This document shows, in pieces, positions 21,849-35,280 of a stretch of DNA of 64,000 nucleotides. This DNA comes from Apiosordaria backusii (Eukaryota; Ascomycota; Sordariomycetes; Sordariales; Lasiosphaeriaceae), in contig JAUKTV010000001.1 of the NCBI GenBank assembly GCA_030549205.1, positions 744,001 to 808,000 on the forward strand, in the 5' to 3' direction. The position numbers and the translations under genes are program-made. The notes under the pieces were generated by a model, which had not been told where the DNA came from, ran no database searches, and saw only the letters and a list, made by a program, of their open reading frames with translations. Position 1 is the first letter of the stretch, and the number at the start of each line of letters is the position of its first letter.

Positions 21849-24809
21849 GTTTCTTTCTCCTGCCTTTTTTGGAGATAGACTTGTGCAACCAGCTTGGAAA
21901 GGACAGTCATAGACATTGTGCTTGCGTAATGTCTATGAATTGATGAATTCGTCAACCCTTCTTTGTTTTCACTTCTATCATACCCCTTTTTGACTTTCGC
22001 TTCGCTGTTATACCCGACACACATTTTCTCAACTTTGGTGTCACTCGTTTATACATCACCATGTTTTTGACCATTTGAGATTTGGTCAACATTTTTCACA
22101 TTCACAAGAAGGGGCACAAAAAACTGGGAAAGACGGCGTTCATCTGGGAAATGGATAAGGGGGAGAGGCAGCATTTGGTGGCAACTTCATTTCGGGAGGA
22201 CTTCTTGTAACAATATGATTTAACATTTTTTAGAGAACAAAAGGAAATGCATTTGGGAGGAACGGCAGCGGGTGGCAGAACAAGTTTAGATCATCTTCTC
22301 TCGAGAGAGTAGGAGGTGGATGAGCAAAAAATTCCATCGTTTTATGACCAAGCTTCTTCATGCGAGTGACTGAAGATGTGAGAATTGATATGTGATGACA
22401 ACTTGTCAGATGTCAAGGAGTACTCGACAAACAATGGTTATTGTCCTCGTCTCGAATTTGACCCTGAGCTTGATAAATGACTAACAGATCTTTTTAACTC
22501 TCTCGCAGCATTGTTGTTAACTCCTCATCTAGCTCATTACAAACCACCCCCTTCCCTCACAATAGCAAGTCAACAACTTTCTTCCAGGCTTCCCACCAAA
22601 CACTCACTTGAAGCGTTACACTAAATCCACCTGCAGTTCCATACCCAAGGCGCTTTTCTTGATAGAATCAAATCCACCAGTCTCGACTAGTCTGCCCCCA
22701 CCGAAGAGGCCAACACAAGAGCAAGAATAACAGAAAAGGAAAGAGAAGAACCACAAGTTATGACGACACACCCATATGAAAAGGACCACAGTCGCGATAT
22801 AGCCACCATCTCTGGCGCCCCCCCCCCCCCCTTTCCCCCTTCCTATTGACCATGAAAAGAAACGTCCGTCTATCTATCTCTCTTCACTCAGTATATCTCC
22901 TTTCATTGCCCACCCCACCCAGTATGCCCTTATGTTCCAATATAAACATCCTGACGCCCACTCGTTATCGTTGTAACTAAACCCATCGCAGGCCCGATCA
23001 TCAGAACCCCTTCAGCCGCTATCAGCTTCGGCCGAAGTGTCTGTCTGTCTGTGTCCATGACATAAGGGGTATGTATTACTCCCCATGACAGGGTCAACAA
23101 GCCCTTTTCCCTCCCAGCCCTAGATGAGCCAGGGCTACCTACCTTACCTCCCTATGCTATACTATAAGCCTGGCATCTATCCTCCTCCTCATTAAATAAG
23201 TGATAATTATCTACAGCCTCTTCTCGTCTCAGCGGAAGAGAAAGCTTGCCATACTTACCTACCTACCTACCTACCTACCTTACGCCATGATACATCCTCG
23301 CGGGAACGAGATTCGCTAATACAGAAACAAAACAGCTTTTGCAATATTGAAAGCTTTGACAGTTTCTGCATTGGATGGCTAACGATTTGGAAATTCAGAC
23401 GGATTGGCGTTGAAAAAGCATAGGCTAGAGAAGACGTGACGTTGGCTGTTATGATCGGAGGATGGCCATGTATAGATACAAATATACAACGTCGGCCTGG
23501 ATGTGATGCGGTGGAATCATACCTCCTAACCTGATGACGCTTGGTTACCTATCATAAACTTCACACATTCAACCTCCCATTGTCCTGCTTGCATCCCTGA
23601 CTATATCTCACCGCGTCACCCACGAGTATTGTTGTCCCAACCTCATGCTACAATGTACACCCGCGAGGACAACAAAGAAGGCAAGAACAGGGATAGATCA
23701 CGAATATGACACGAGCAACACCACAGCAGGTTTCAGACCTGTTACTTTTCCGCTTTTATGCTCTCATGCTTCTTGTGCTAGCTGTAAACTACATCTAACC
23801 GCATGATGGAAAAAACTCACTTGGATGGAGAGAATCAGTCTGAAGCAAACTTGTCCCTCCTCCATCACCCTCCAACCCCCTCAACCACACCACTTCCTTG
23901 TCGCCTCCCCTCCCTCTGTTCATCACCTACTCTTTCCCCAACCAACCTTCCCCACCTACCACCCCTTCGCCCCCCTCTTGGCTGCCTACCACCCCCTCAA
24001 ACTGTATCCAGCCTTAGCCCTAGCCAAGTAGGTCGTGCCAAGCTGTCAACCACCACCCTCCCTTTCACCGCCATCTGAAACCATCCCAACTACGGCATCA
24101 CCCCCAATATCTCCCCAAACGCCCTCCCAATGTTGCTGTTATCCTCAACATCGAACATTAGCCTATCTTGCTGTCCCCCCTATACCACTCGACATAACTC
24201 AACAACAAGAACAAGCCGCTGTTTCCCCTTCCAACCGCCCCTTCTTTTGCTTGCCATGTCCTGCCTTGTCTGTCCGTCCCTTGCCCTATCCCTTCCCTGT
24301 CTGGCTATCGTTCTTCCATGCGTTCGTTTGCTGTTAAATAAAAAGACAGAAAGAGACCACATCACGCGCTTTGCTGGACAGAAATGTCTTATCAAATACC
24401 AAAATGAAGTATGCAGTGCCAGCAAAGCGCACAACCGAAAAACCATGCAAGATATTGCGTGTTGTTCACAAGCTCTTCTCAAAAGGTAGAAAAAGCTTCT
24501 GAGTGATGGATCTTTTCTTGTTCTTTTTGGAGTTTTCTTCCCTGCCCGCCCTCCCGCCCTGCATAAAAAAACGTAGCCAGCCGACCTTGACATTACATGA
24601 CTTGTTGGGTTTGTTTCGCTTGTCGGAAATCAAAGTCGCCGTGAGTGTCGAAGGCAAAAAAATCTCGACTTCCTCGATAGACACCGACAAGCGTCTCCAG
24701 TCGTGGGCCAAAGTTGAACAAAAGAGTAAGGCAGCTCAGTAGAGCTTAAGCGACGGGGGCAGACATCGACATCGCGGCCTCCACCTCATTCGTAGACGGA
24801 TCTGTTTTC
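21849..24809. other. Non-genic stretch, 3 kb
   Basis: No gene is recognised. The first part is probably the AA11 3' region. The stretch contains a C14 run near 22818, an ACCT microsatellite listed separately and a GTCT run near 23037. The C/T-rich frames at 23.8-24.5 kb look like chance openings. The last part is 3' flank of the minus-strand PBP1 gene. Confidence 0.5.
23257..23280. repeat. (ACCT)6 microsatellite
   Basis: Six perfect copies of ACCT lie in non-genic DNA. The same tetramer, as TACCTA or TAGGTA, recurs singly in many intergenic parts of the window. Confidence 0.85.
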
Positions 24810-27800
24810 TCATTGGGGAGGACGCTGACCCGAAAACTTTCCTTGGCCTTGCTGGGGAGTATAGGCTGGTTGCTGATACGTCATGGCAGGACTCATTCCG
24901 TACACGGGAGGCTGTCCTTGATGAGAGCCTTGGTGGGCCATCATGGGCGCAGCTGCGGACCGGCCAGGGCTAGGGAATCCGTTGGAGCCAACCATCGGCT
25001 GCGGAGGGACTGCGCCGGGAGGCATATACGGAGGACCGCTGACCGGATACATGGGGCCAGTAACCGCCATGCCGTTGGGGGGAATGAATGGGGGCTGGCC
25101 CATGATAGGCGCACCCATGTGGTGAGGCTGCTGGGACATAAACTGCGGGTTGTTGGAGTAGCTGCGGAACTGGCCCATTTGGGGCGCTCCGGGATTCATG
25201 TACGGAGGCATGACATGCTGCCCGTACGGCATCTGACCCGGGGCATTCACCGAGGGGGGGTAGGCCATGGGGACTTGTCCCATTCTAGGGGAAGCAAAAG
25301 ACTGTGCCGAGTTGGAATGCATCATCCTATGTTGATCTTCGGGGTTGTACGGCCCATGTGGTCCGTGTCCGTGCTGGCCTGCCTGCATCTGCATCGGTGG
25401 CATGTGAGGCGACTGTCGAGGAGCCATGCCCTGGCCTCCGTGTTGCAGATAGGGTGGCAGCTGGTGTTGATGCGGAATTTGCGGCATGGCATGCGTGGGG
25501 TTCGGTGTGGCGATGGCTGCACTAGCTCGAGGCACCTTCTCGAAATACTCGTTATAGGTCATACTCATGGTTGAATCCTTGGGCTCCTCCTTCTCCGGGT
25601 CCACCGCGCGCCAAGTGGGAGGGTGATCAAAGGCAGGTCTAAAACCATCATTGTCATCCCAAGTCTTCTTGGGATTAGAAGGGGGCTGAATTGTTTCCAT
25701 GTTTGAGAGAACAAAACACTTCTTGATGTCAATCGCCTTTGTCTTGCGCCGAACCAGTTGGCCCTTCGCCGGAGGGGGCATCATAGGAACTTCCATGATG
25801 TTGTTCACTGAGGAACGAGGGCTCGAGGCCTGGCTGGGGATGACCGAGCTGATGGGGTTGATTGGGTTCATCGGATTGAAGGGTTGCGCGAAAGCATTGG
25901 GTCTAAACTCGTGGCTGTTGGGGTTGAGCTTGGGACCCAGATATGATTGCGGCACCCCGCTGATGCGACGTCCGTAGGCAGGGTCGGCATTGTTTGCAGG
26001 ACCGGTAGGTGGCAGGCGCATGTCCGGCTGAGGGTGTTGGACCATATGTGGGTGCTGCATCTTTTGCTGCTCGACGTTCCTAAGACGTTGGGCCAACTGA
26101 CCTGTAGCCTGGGCACCAGGAGGAAGCTGAGCACCGCGGCCGCCTCGGTTATATTGACCGTAGGGAGGCTGGGCACCGTTATTGTTATGGTAAGACGCAC
26201 GACCTCCGGCATGGCGGCCGGGGGCCCCGGAAGAGTTGGAGTGCTGAGGGGCCGTGGGACGAGAGCTGGCACGAGAATCCGTCGTCGCGGCGGGCGTCGA
26301 GGCATTCGACGACTGCTCAGCGGCGGCCTTGGCTTGGCTCGCCTTGGCAGCGGCGGACTCCTTCTCCTTCAAGGCGGCCTCGGCTTGCTTTCTTTTAGCA
26401 AGATCCGCTGCATTTTGCAGTGCCTTCTCCTGGATCTCCTGTTGCTTGGCCGGATCCTTCGCGATGATGGGGATCAAGTCCTTGGGTACAGGAGTAGACA
26501 GCTTGAAGTCCTTGGAAAACTTCTTCAACTCTGTCAGCTTTACCTCCTTATCAACTCTGGCTTTGCTGTGCCGAGCAGCATCTGCCTGCTTTCTCTCCTT
26601 GATCGAAAATTGCTTAAAGGCATTCAGCACCTCTCGCTCGACGTTGTTGGCAGCACTGGGACCGCCGGTCTTGCCCTGGAAGGCCACACGGGCCGGGGCA
26701 GCCAAAGGTCGGGGAGCAGCGGCCTCTTTAGTCTCGGGCTTAGGGGCAGCTGCAGATACATCCGGTTTGGCCTCGGGAGCTTTGACACCGGGAGTCTTGC
26801 TGTCCACCTTGAGCCCTGCAACTTTTTCCACAGCTGGCTGGGCTGGCGTGGGTGTGGCAGCTGCCACCTTGACATCTTCCACCTTGGGTGTGGGTTGATT
26901 GGAAGCCGGGGAACCCTTCAATTGTGACGAAATGATAGCAGGGTCAACAGGGGCTCCCTTGACAGTTGACTGACCAGTGGGAGCGCGCCGAGCCGGTGGG
27001 GTGTACTTGTTTTCACGGCTTGTAGTCAAAGGAGGGAATTCCTGTCGCGCGACACCGCTGTATCTGGAGGGATGTTAGCTTGGCATTGTCACCCACAGCT
27101 ATGATTGTGTTGACATACTTCTCCTCTTCATCTCTGCCGTCACCGCCGACGAAGTCCATGATACGCTCCTCGGCAACATGTGCGAATTTGGGGGCCTCCC
27201 CTTCAATCTGGCGTGCGATTTTCTCCGCCTGAGCGATTCTCTGTTCGTAATGGGGGTGGCTCTTGTCGATTTCGGTCGTGTACATTCTCTCGTCATAGTC
27301 TGATTTCTTGCCAAACATCCTCTCGTGGGTTGCAAACTGATCCCAACCGCGGACATCGTCCTTGGAACTCTCGAGGCTAAAATCAGTTGTGGTGTCAGGG
27401 GGCGGTGTCCAGGGCTGTAGAGCCCGACCAGTGCCGAGTCGCGAGTTTGAAATCGAGGAATCTGTCTTGAAACCGGACCGATTGCCTGTGAAGGAGGTCA
27501 GCTTGAAGCTCAAGTGTTTTTTGATAGTATAGTGCCTCGATTACCATTCGCACCCTTTCCATCATTCTTCCCGGCGTTGCCAGGAACAACGCGAGCGTCC
27601 ATGACGTCCTTTTTCTGGACCATCATTTGGGCCTGTTCTCTTCTGCTAGCCCCGTTGGCAAGTTCGGCCGAGTTCGGAAGCTTCTTCTGCAGCACGTTGG
27701 TCAGGCGAAAGCTGCTCGAGTCGGGACCGTTCGAGTAGGTGCCTTCAAATTCGGCACCTGAGGAAATGGTTATACGCACACGCTGGCCCTGTGGTATATG

Positions 27801-28075
27801 TGAGCTTGTGTTTCAACAATTGAGTTCTGAGGAAGCGGAGAATGGCGTGCGCCTGCACCAGTTTCTTATGTGGCAGCCACAGAAAGCTAAACCAGGCTCT
27901 CGGGGACGCCCGCGGGCGGAGCGCGGGGAAAGGGGGGAGCTGACTGACCTCACGGAGGGAGTTTGTCACAGACTGCTTGTTCTGTGAATTGAAATTGGTC
28001 TGCGGTGTTTGCGACCGACCGGTAAGCGGGTTTCTCGACGACGGCGTCCAGGCCTTGGTGACAGGAGGTTGTTGT
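24810..28075 (-). CDS. PBP1: Ataxin-2 homologue, PBP1-like (5' exon unresolved)
   Basis: This encodes a cytoplasmic RNA-granule protein that binds poly(A)-binding protein and acts in mRNA polyadenylation, stability and stress-granule assembly. Exons read on the minus strand are 28075-27949 (reads RQQPPVTKAWTPSSRN, then TNSLRE), 27788-27545 (Sm-like domain, GQRVRITISSGAEFEGTYS), 27485-27119 (LsmAD domain, WDQFATHERMFG) and 27063-24810. Junctions keep frame and use GT/AG; the acceptor giving EEEKYSGVARQEF is preferred for intron 3. The long last exon has an Ala/Lys-rich helical segment and then a Pro/Gln/Met/His-rich low-complexity tail of about 450 residues, as in ataxin-2 proteins. The exon at 28075 lacks an ATG, so a first coding exon lies further upstream (higher coordinates). 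I could not place it. Confidence 0.85.
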
Positions 28076-31000
28076 CTGTGCGGTGGTCGACCGTCAGTCA
28101 GTCAGTCGCTTGCAGGTGCAAACCATCAGGCACGATGGGGGCAGGTTCCGCAGAGGATAGAGAGTGTGAAAAGGAGATAGAGTAGAGAGCGACGCAATGC
28201 AGTGTAGTCAAAAGTGGATCGGGGGGTTCTTTGCTGGTGGGCAAAGTGAGGCTTGGAAAAAAAAGTTGGGGATGGCAGGGCAGGGCATGGCATGGGGGGG
28301 GGAGAGGAGGGTCTCGTGTCTCACCTGGCAGTTTGGCCGGAAGGGGTCGCCTCTTTCCTTTGGTCGCCGAGCTTGCTGCTGTAGAGAGGCCTCTGTGTGG
28401 GCGATTTGACGTCGGAGGAGGTGGGCTGCAATGGGGTAGTCGATCGGTCTTCCATGGTTCCTGTGGTTTGCGGTCTACGCTGCCAGTGAGCACTGGCTGG
28501 TCGCGGCTTGGAGGTGGAAACTTTGGAAGAGTGCGGGCGGGAGTTGGTACGGTGCGGCAGAGAAGGAGTTTGTGCGAATTGGGCGAATCAGAGCGCAGAA
28601 TGGTGCGACCTGACTGGGGAGAGAGGGTCGTGAGGGTGGGAGCCACAGCCCGATCGATTCGCAAAGGCCCGAGTGTCAGTAACGACGGCCTGCCACGCTA
28701 CGACTTTTGGCTGGGTCCGTCTCTGCGTGCTGACGGGGAGGCACTGGAGGCTCAGGTGCCACAACGAATTTCCTCAGGAAAGACAAACGCCCAGCATCGA
28801 ATGTCGCCCTTTCCGCAGTGGACGTCGGTCTGGTGTTGGCAATCCGGGGTGGTGCCGAGGTGTGAAGGTGGTCTGGAAAAGGAGGGGGAAACACGGATAG
28901 GTGATGCAGCTTTACTGCCCGGTAGGTACCGTAGGTAGTAGGTTACGTAGCTGCTTGGAGAGAGTCGTTACGGTCGTTCTTGCGGGAACGGCGAGTGGTC
29001 TCGCGGGTTGCCTGAGGCGTGGAAGTCGTGTATGTCAAAAAAGAAGACACACGCAGACGGAGGATGGAGGAAGTGTCGTCAAAAATAAGGAGAGCGGGAA
29101 ACAGCCTGCCAGCGCAGAACGATAAGGCAGGGTAAGGGTCGGTGGAGAGGGAAGGAGGTGTTTTGGGGCAGGGCAGTCGCTCGAGTCTCGAACTTGAACG
29201 AGAAAAAAACAAATCAAAAACCCCCTGGCGAACAAACAGCTGCCCGCTTCCGCTTAGACAGAGAAAGGTATCCGTACGATAGCTGGACTAGAGCTCTTCT
29301 CCAGAAACACCGGCGTCGAGATTTTTGTTGGCAGCAACTCCCAATGGGTGCATCAACGCGGGAGGGCAGTTGCAGCTCCCTTCCCCGCTAGCGCTGTTCT
29401 GAGGAAAGCCGGGCCTTGGCGCTCCCAGGATGGTCAAAGAGCATCACGTGATCTCAGTTTTGGCATCTCTTTCTGAACAATGAGAAGGGCTGAGTCAAGT
29501 GCTCCTTTTTACAATCGCTCGGCTTAACGCCCCGTGCCGTATTCAAAGTGGTGCCTGGTTCAGGTCCGGCAAACAAAACACTTTTACAGCATGTCAAAGG
29601 CGGCTGAATGCAGTCCTGCAAAAAAAGTGGCTGGCCAAACCTCCCGCAACCCGCCGCCGGCTGCCCCCACGGGGTCACCTAGTTGCACACTCTCACATAC
29701 ATACCAGAGTGAGCACAAGCTTGGATCTGCTCAATTCAATCTGTATCTACATCTTTCAACGTTGACTACCCGATTTACATATAGTAAGCAAAGGGTGTTA
29801 GACATCCCCTCAAGTTGAGCATCACCATCCAATGGCAGAACGTTCTGAGCCACAGCAGCCAAGAGAGCTTGCATATACTACCCTCCTTAGGTAGCCTCAT
29901 GGCCACACAAGGTCGTGTAGTAGGGCAGGTCCTATATTGGGGGCACCACCACCTCAGGCAGGGTGGGGAGGTCCATGCTTGCCTTCATATCGAGTATGGC
30001 TGCTGACAACAGGACCTGACCTTATTAATGCGTGTGTGCACCCTTTCACCTGTTTCAGTCGCAAATGCGTACCACTTGGGGGTTTCCCTCCTGGGTAGCT
30101 TGGTTTGGCGTCTCGGGCATAGCCGTCCTTGCGGAAAAGCGTTGGCAGCAGATCTTGCAAGTTTCAGACAACCCACGAATTGGATGATCATCTCGGAGAA
30201 TATCGCACAGTTTCATACTGTACAAGCACACATGATGGTCGCTCTTCATGTTGCTGCCTCAGGAAACACTTTCAATTACCCAGATGCCTGGTGGGAGGCG
30301 GGGTGTTATTATTGGCTGGGTGCTGACCGTGATGTCATGTCGACTGATAACATCGGGTCCTGAGTTCCCCTCTCGGTCTGAGCCTGACCGAACGCTTTCT
30401 GCTGGGCGACAATTGGGAGTTCATATTTGTCAGCCCCAACCCTAACCATCGCCTGTGAGATGAAGTTAGAGAACATTTGTCTAGTCCAGTAGTGATTCTG
30501 CGACGTTCGTACTTGATTCTCCTGCGCAGATCAAGATCGCCAAGCATGGGAATATCAAGATGATCTTCCTCGCTTATGTCGACGCCTCTCTATCTGCCGA
30601 AGGATGCCTCGGATCTATCCATCGTCCTATTTTTATAACCGCCATTTTGTTGCCTACGTTCCTCAGCAGATGCCGACTTAATTTTCAAACGTGCAGTCTT
30701 GTTACGGCCGCAAATACTGGTAAAGATTCGATCATGGTTCCGAGATGGAGATGGCTTACACATGTTCTAGATTTCTGAGGCAGACATCATCACGAGGTAT
30801 TAAAGATAGGGGCGTCATCCAAGGCAGTCGCAATTGATCTAGCGCCAAAAAGAGGCAGAAAAGAACAGCTGATAACTCAGCGAGATCACTCAGCAAATCC
30901 GGTTGACACGGGCCAACGTCTCAAGAGACCGACTTGGACGATTTGATGGCAATATTTTACTCGGAGCTGTGCGGACTGTGTAGAGGAACATGATAGTGGC

Positions 31001-31911
31001 TGCCGATCCCATTCCTTTCATAACCTGTCTGGCGATATTTTTGTTGCAATGCTGATAGCCGGGCAACTTTGCCTCATCTCTTCAAGAGGTCGGTGAGCCA
31101 AGCGATAGGCTCTCGGATTCCGTTTTTTGCATGGTTGGAAAACTGGAGGCTATCGGATAGGTATTCGAGCCAATTTTCATAGGTGGCTGTATTGAACTAG
31201 TAGCCTCGGGGTGGTGCCAGTGAACCAGGAGGCTGTACTTCTCACTGGAGATATACCTACTGGAGGTGCTCCTCAAGAGAAAGAGACTTCTTGAACAGAT
31301 TTCGAAGAGACTACTTGAGGCTAATGCAGGACAGATCAACATGGATCACATGGCCTCTCAAGTTTCCAGGGCTGAAGAGACTGGGCAAACTCGAGTACCA
31401 GAGGCCAAGAACGGCGACTTACGAAGCATGAGAAGGGTGGCAACGGGTTTGCTACTTGGCTGTAGCCACGAGAGGTTCTGTTAGTAGATGGGAAATGAGG
31501 AGAGCTTCACAGTGGATAGAAGAGTTGCGCCAGAAAATCCAAGTCTCATACAATATGTATGTGGTATATGTGTGCACACACACAAGACTTCTATATACCT
31601 GAGCCTCGCGAGACCATCTCCCGCTCCCAAGCCTCTGATGTGTGTTCCCGTAATTTTGTTTTCCGCGCTTTCCGAAATGCTTTCAAACCCAAAATTGACA
31701 TCATGAGAGGAGCATTATACATGACTTGAAGAAAAATACATGGCGACCGAAGAAGTAAACGCCCCGCACAACACGCCGCCCTTTTGAAGATCGTTGTTTC
31801 GGGCATTAATACCCAGACCTTCATTCAAAAGTAGTTTTTTGTACACCGTTCCCGCCGATACATAATCTTACACACACCGCCGCCTCCTAGACAGCAAAAA
31901 GGGGAGATTGA
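28076..31911. other. Probable PBP1 leader/first exon plus non-genic DNA
   Basis: The first kilobase, read on the minus strand, should contain the missing PBP1 start exon and leader. A branch-site-like TGACTGAC run sits just upstream of the 28075 acceptor. From about 29.3 to 31.9 kb I see no gene. A partly open frame at 31266-31484 (plus) contains two copies of an AAGAGACT-CTTGA motif 24 b apart and reads as a short coiled coil (LLKRKRLLEQISKRLLE), but it has no support as a gene. Confidence 0.45.
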
Positions 31912-32699
31912 TTATTTGTTCTTGACAACGCCAACCTTGGCGGGTCTAAGGATGCGGCCGTTGAGCTTGAAGCCCTTCTGCTGGGTGAGGAAGACAGTGT
32001 TGTGCTCCTTGTCCTGCATGGGGGTCATGAAGGTGGCCTCGTGCTCGTTGGGGTTGAAGGGGAGGCCGTTGGGGTCGAATCTCTCAAGGCCGTGCTTCTT
32101 GAGGGTCTCGAGGAGGATGTTCTCGGTCATCTTAAGACCCTCGTAAAGGTTGACGAGGTCTTGGAGGTGGCCGGTCTTCTCTTCAGCCTTGAGCTTCTCC
32201 TCAGGGACCATGGTGAGGGCACGGTCGAAGTTGTCGACACTGTCGACGAGGTCCTTGGCGAACTGCTGGATAGCAAAGTCACGGGCAGCCTTCATTTCGC
32301 GAGCCATCCGGTCCTGGAGGTTGCGGAAGTCGGCAACGGAGCGGAGGCATTTGTCCTGGTATGGCTGTCAGTATATACAGGGGACAAAAGTCAGGGGTGG
32401 GTTGTATGTACCTTCCAGTCCCGAGCCTCGGCCTCCTTGGCTTCTAATTGCTTCCTGAGCTTAGCTTCCTCAGTCTCCTCGGCTGCCTTCTCCTCTCCGT
32501 TCTTGGTCTCGGCCTCCTTCTTCTCGGCCTCCTTCTTCTCGGCCTCAACGCTGTACCACCTCGCTCTTGGCGCAATTGTCCTCGCCGCTGCGGTAATTGG
32601 TGACTGGATGAACTGGGGTCTGGCGAGTTGCCTCTGGGCGCTGGCTCTGGCGGTGGAGCGGAGGGCCCGGGAAGTGTTGGCGATGGTCTGTCGTAACAT
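31912..32699 (-). CDS. MGE1: Mitochondrial GrpE nucleotide exchange factor
   Basis: The product is the nucleotide exchange factor for mitochondrial Hsp70 (Ssc1), needed for protein import and folding in the matrix. Exon 1 is 32699-32412 and exon 2 is 32355-31912. The 56-b intron has donor GTACAT and acceptor CCAG, and the spliced product has 243 residues. The N-terminus is an Arg/Ala/Ser-rich mitochondrial presequence ending near ARWYSVEAEK. A Glu/Lys/Ala-rich coiled coil follows, then the GrpE core with DFRNLQDRM, AKDLVDSVDNFDRAL and the beta-domain signature FDPNGLPFNPNEHEA. It is divergently arranged with RPB3, 526 b away. Confidence 0.95.
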
Positions 32700-33225
32700 T
32701 ATGGCGGTTGTGTGGTGTATCTGGAAAACTCAACGGACGGCAATGCTCTCCCAGTTTCAAATTTTCAATATCGCGTGTTGCTCTTCCAGAAATTTTATGA
32801 CGACGGCACTGGTTGGGCCGTTCAACCGGGGCCAAGGCAAGAAAAAAAAGGCGGATCATCTGACGGACCGCCTGGGTCTGTTCCCCAGATCCCGCCGAGC
32901 CCCGCCACCCGAACCAGTCAAGCGTTGCCTGCCAGATGCAGGGTTTTCCCTCTGCCAAAAGTCTGACCCCACTGTAGCCTGCCGTAACCTACCGCTACTG
33001 TGCAGTAAATCATGTGCTGATAAGGCAGGGTGGTCCCCCTTATCGGCGCCTCTCAACTCGACCAAACTTCTGAGCTGGGATCGGCTTGTTGCTGCAGCCT
33101 TCCTCGACTTGCGATACAAACCACAGCGTTGATTCCTCTTGCTCGCAACACACAACGCGCCATTGCGATTCCCATATCACGGACCGGTAGCAAACACAAA
33201 TATCGCGCGAGATACAGCCGGCAGG
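32700..33225. promoter_or_regulatory. Divergent promoter region MGE1 / RPB3
   Basis: The start codons of MGE1 (minus) and RPB3 (plus) are 526 b apart and no other frame between them is convincing, so the segment must hold both promoters. I see no element that I can name with confidence. Confidence 0.55.
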
Positions 33226-34373
33226 ATGGATTACGATCCGATGGCGATGGATGACGCCGAGTCCCTTGGGCCGGTCGTCAAGATCTCGCAGGTATGTGGT
33301 TGTCGCAATGTCCCAGCTTCCATCCCCCGGGCAGCGAGCCAGCAGGCAACTTGTGTCTAAACGCTATGGAAACTATCTAGGCCGACTCGGTCCGCGTAAA
33401 GTTCGAGCTCCAGAATGCCGATATCTCGTTCGCCAACTCGCTGCGTCGCGTCATGCTGGGCGAGATCCCAACTATCGCCATCGATCTGGTCGAGATTGAA
33501 AGTAACAGCTCTGTCCTTGCTGACGAATTCATTGCCCACCGGCTTGGTCTCATTCCACTTAATGCCGAGGGCGTCGAGAACCTCCTTTATTCCCGCGACT
33601 GCGACTGCGAAGAGTACTGTGAACACTGCAGCGTCAAGCTCACCCTCCACGCTAAGTGTACTGGCTATGAGAACATGTCGGTATCAGCGCGCGATTTGGT
33701 ACCAGTTGGTGACCGCATGAATCAAACCTTGGGAACACCAATCATTAACGACAAGGACGGTACCGGACCACTCATTCTCAAGTTGCGCCCCGACCAGGAG
33801 ATTAAGCTGGAGTGTATCGCGAAGAAGGGCATTGCGAAGGAACACGCAAAGTGGGCGCCCAGCGCAGCCATTGGGTTCGAGTACGACCCACACAACAAGC
33901 TCCGCCATCTCGACCTGTGGTATGAGACAGATCCCAAGACCGAATGGTAAGTTCTACTCGTGATCATATCTTGTCACAAAGCGGTTACTCACACGGAATG
34001 TCACAGGCCCCCAAGCGAGTACGCCAAATGGGAGGAGCCACCAGTAGAGGGCGAGCCTTTCGACTTCGATGCCGTGCCCAACCATTTTTACTACAATGTC
34101 GAGACGGCCGGTAACCTGCCACCAGACGGGATTGTTGCCGAGGGAATCAAGGTCATCCAACAAAAGCTGGCTGGTCTGATCCATGAGTTGACCGAGGGAG
34201 AGGGAGAATATGATGGACCCCGCAGCCCAGAATACCACAGCGGTCCCGACAACAACTATGGGTACTCGACATCCTACGGCGGAAACGGTGGGAATCAGAG
34301 CGCTTGGGGTGGCGGCGGAGGAACGACTCCATTTGGCGGTCAGACATCCTATGGCGGTGGCGGCTGGTCTTGA
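33226..34373 (+). CDS. RPB3: RNA polymerase II subunit RPB3
   Basis: The product is the alpha-like subunit that pairs with RPB11 in assembly of RNA polymerase II. Exons are 33226-33291, 33381-33946 and 34007-34373, with GT/AG introns of 89 and 60 b, giving 332 residues. The alpha motif FANSLRRVMLGEIPTIAID is clear. A zinc-binding loop with CDCEEYCEHC follows, and HRLGLIPL and the C-terminal dimerisation half (PNHFYYNVETAG) are present. The extreme C-terminus is a Gly/Ser/Tyr-rich tail, typical of filamentous ascomycete RPB3 and longer than in yeast. Confidence 0.97.
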
Positions 34374-35280
34374 ATGAGGGATGAATACGGAGCAGACTCA
34401 AGGTATCGGACCCGGTGAGGTTCATTGCGCCGGGGATATCTCCGATGGCGCCCAATTCTCTCTCCACGAACCACGACAGGCCTGGACCCGATGGCAGCAC
34501 ATGCGGCCAATTCACGCCATATCCCACCACCATCTCATCGTGTACAATAATCTACCGAGCACTACACATTATTCATCACCCATCATTCACCGCACAACAA
34601 CCCCACATCACCACCTCAGTATCTAGCCGAGCCCATTACATCCCTACGGGCGCCAATTTTGGTCGATTCTGGACGTTAGAGCTGGATATGGGCGTCCTTG
34701 ACGACCACGGCGTTTTGCCGCCGCCGGTCTTTGGTCTATTTGTTCAACATAGATTATTTCATCAGCCGGAGTTTTGGGGGGTTGGGGGATTGCCATGAAA
34801 AGAGGACAGGAAATGGCAAAAAAACCAAAAGGTTGTTTTGTGAAGGTTTCAGCCCATAATTCATGATTGTATCTGTACATAGATATAATGTATCAAACGC
34901 TTCATAATTGAGGTATACAAAAAGGAAAAACAGAAGATATTCTCCTCATGTTTGCACCATCCGCTCTTTGTTCTAGGTACAGAAAAAGATGACAAACGCC
35001 TCCCCTTCCTTACCTGCCGGACCTGATACCAAAGCCAAATCAGATATCCTATGCTCCCCGCCCCCTGCCATGGTATTGTCTGGTATATAAAATACAAAAA
35101 AATACAGGTTGCTGATTGATGATTGATGTTGATGTGTCCCCCTCTCTATGGATCGATCCTGTCTTGTTCTTGTCTTGTCTATAAGCCCATGCCCTTCTTA
35201 TCTTCTCGATGTGCTGTTTCTTAAGATATCAAATCGCTGTCTTTTTGCTGAAATGGAAAACTGAAATCCAACCTCTATGC
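34374..35280. other. Convergent 3' region between RPB3 and DIC1
   Basis: RPB3 and the carrier gene face each other here. The sequence holds only short frames without family resemblance, and both 3' untranslated regions and terminators are expected in it. Confidence 0.5.

Noticed and set aside
25947..26927. 326-residue plus-strand frame across PBP1
   Set aside because: It is antisense to the low-complexity part of PBP1; the Arg/Gly/Leu-rich composition is a by-product.
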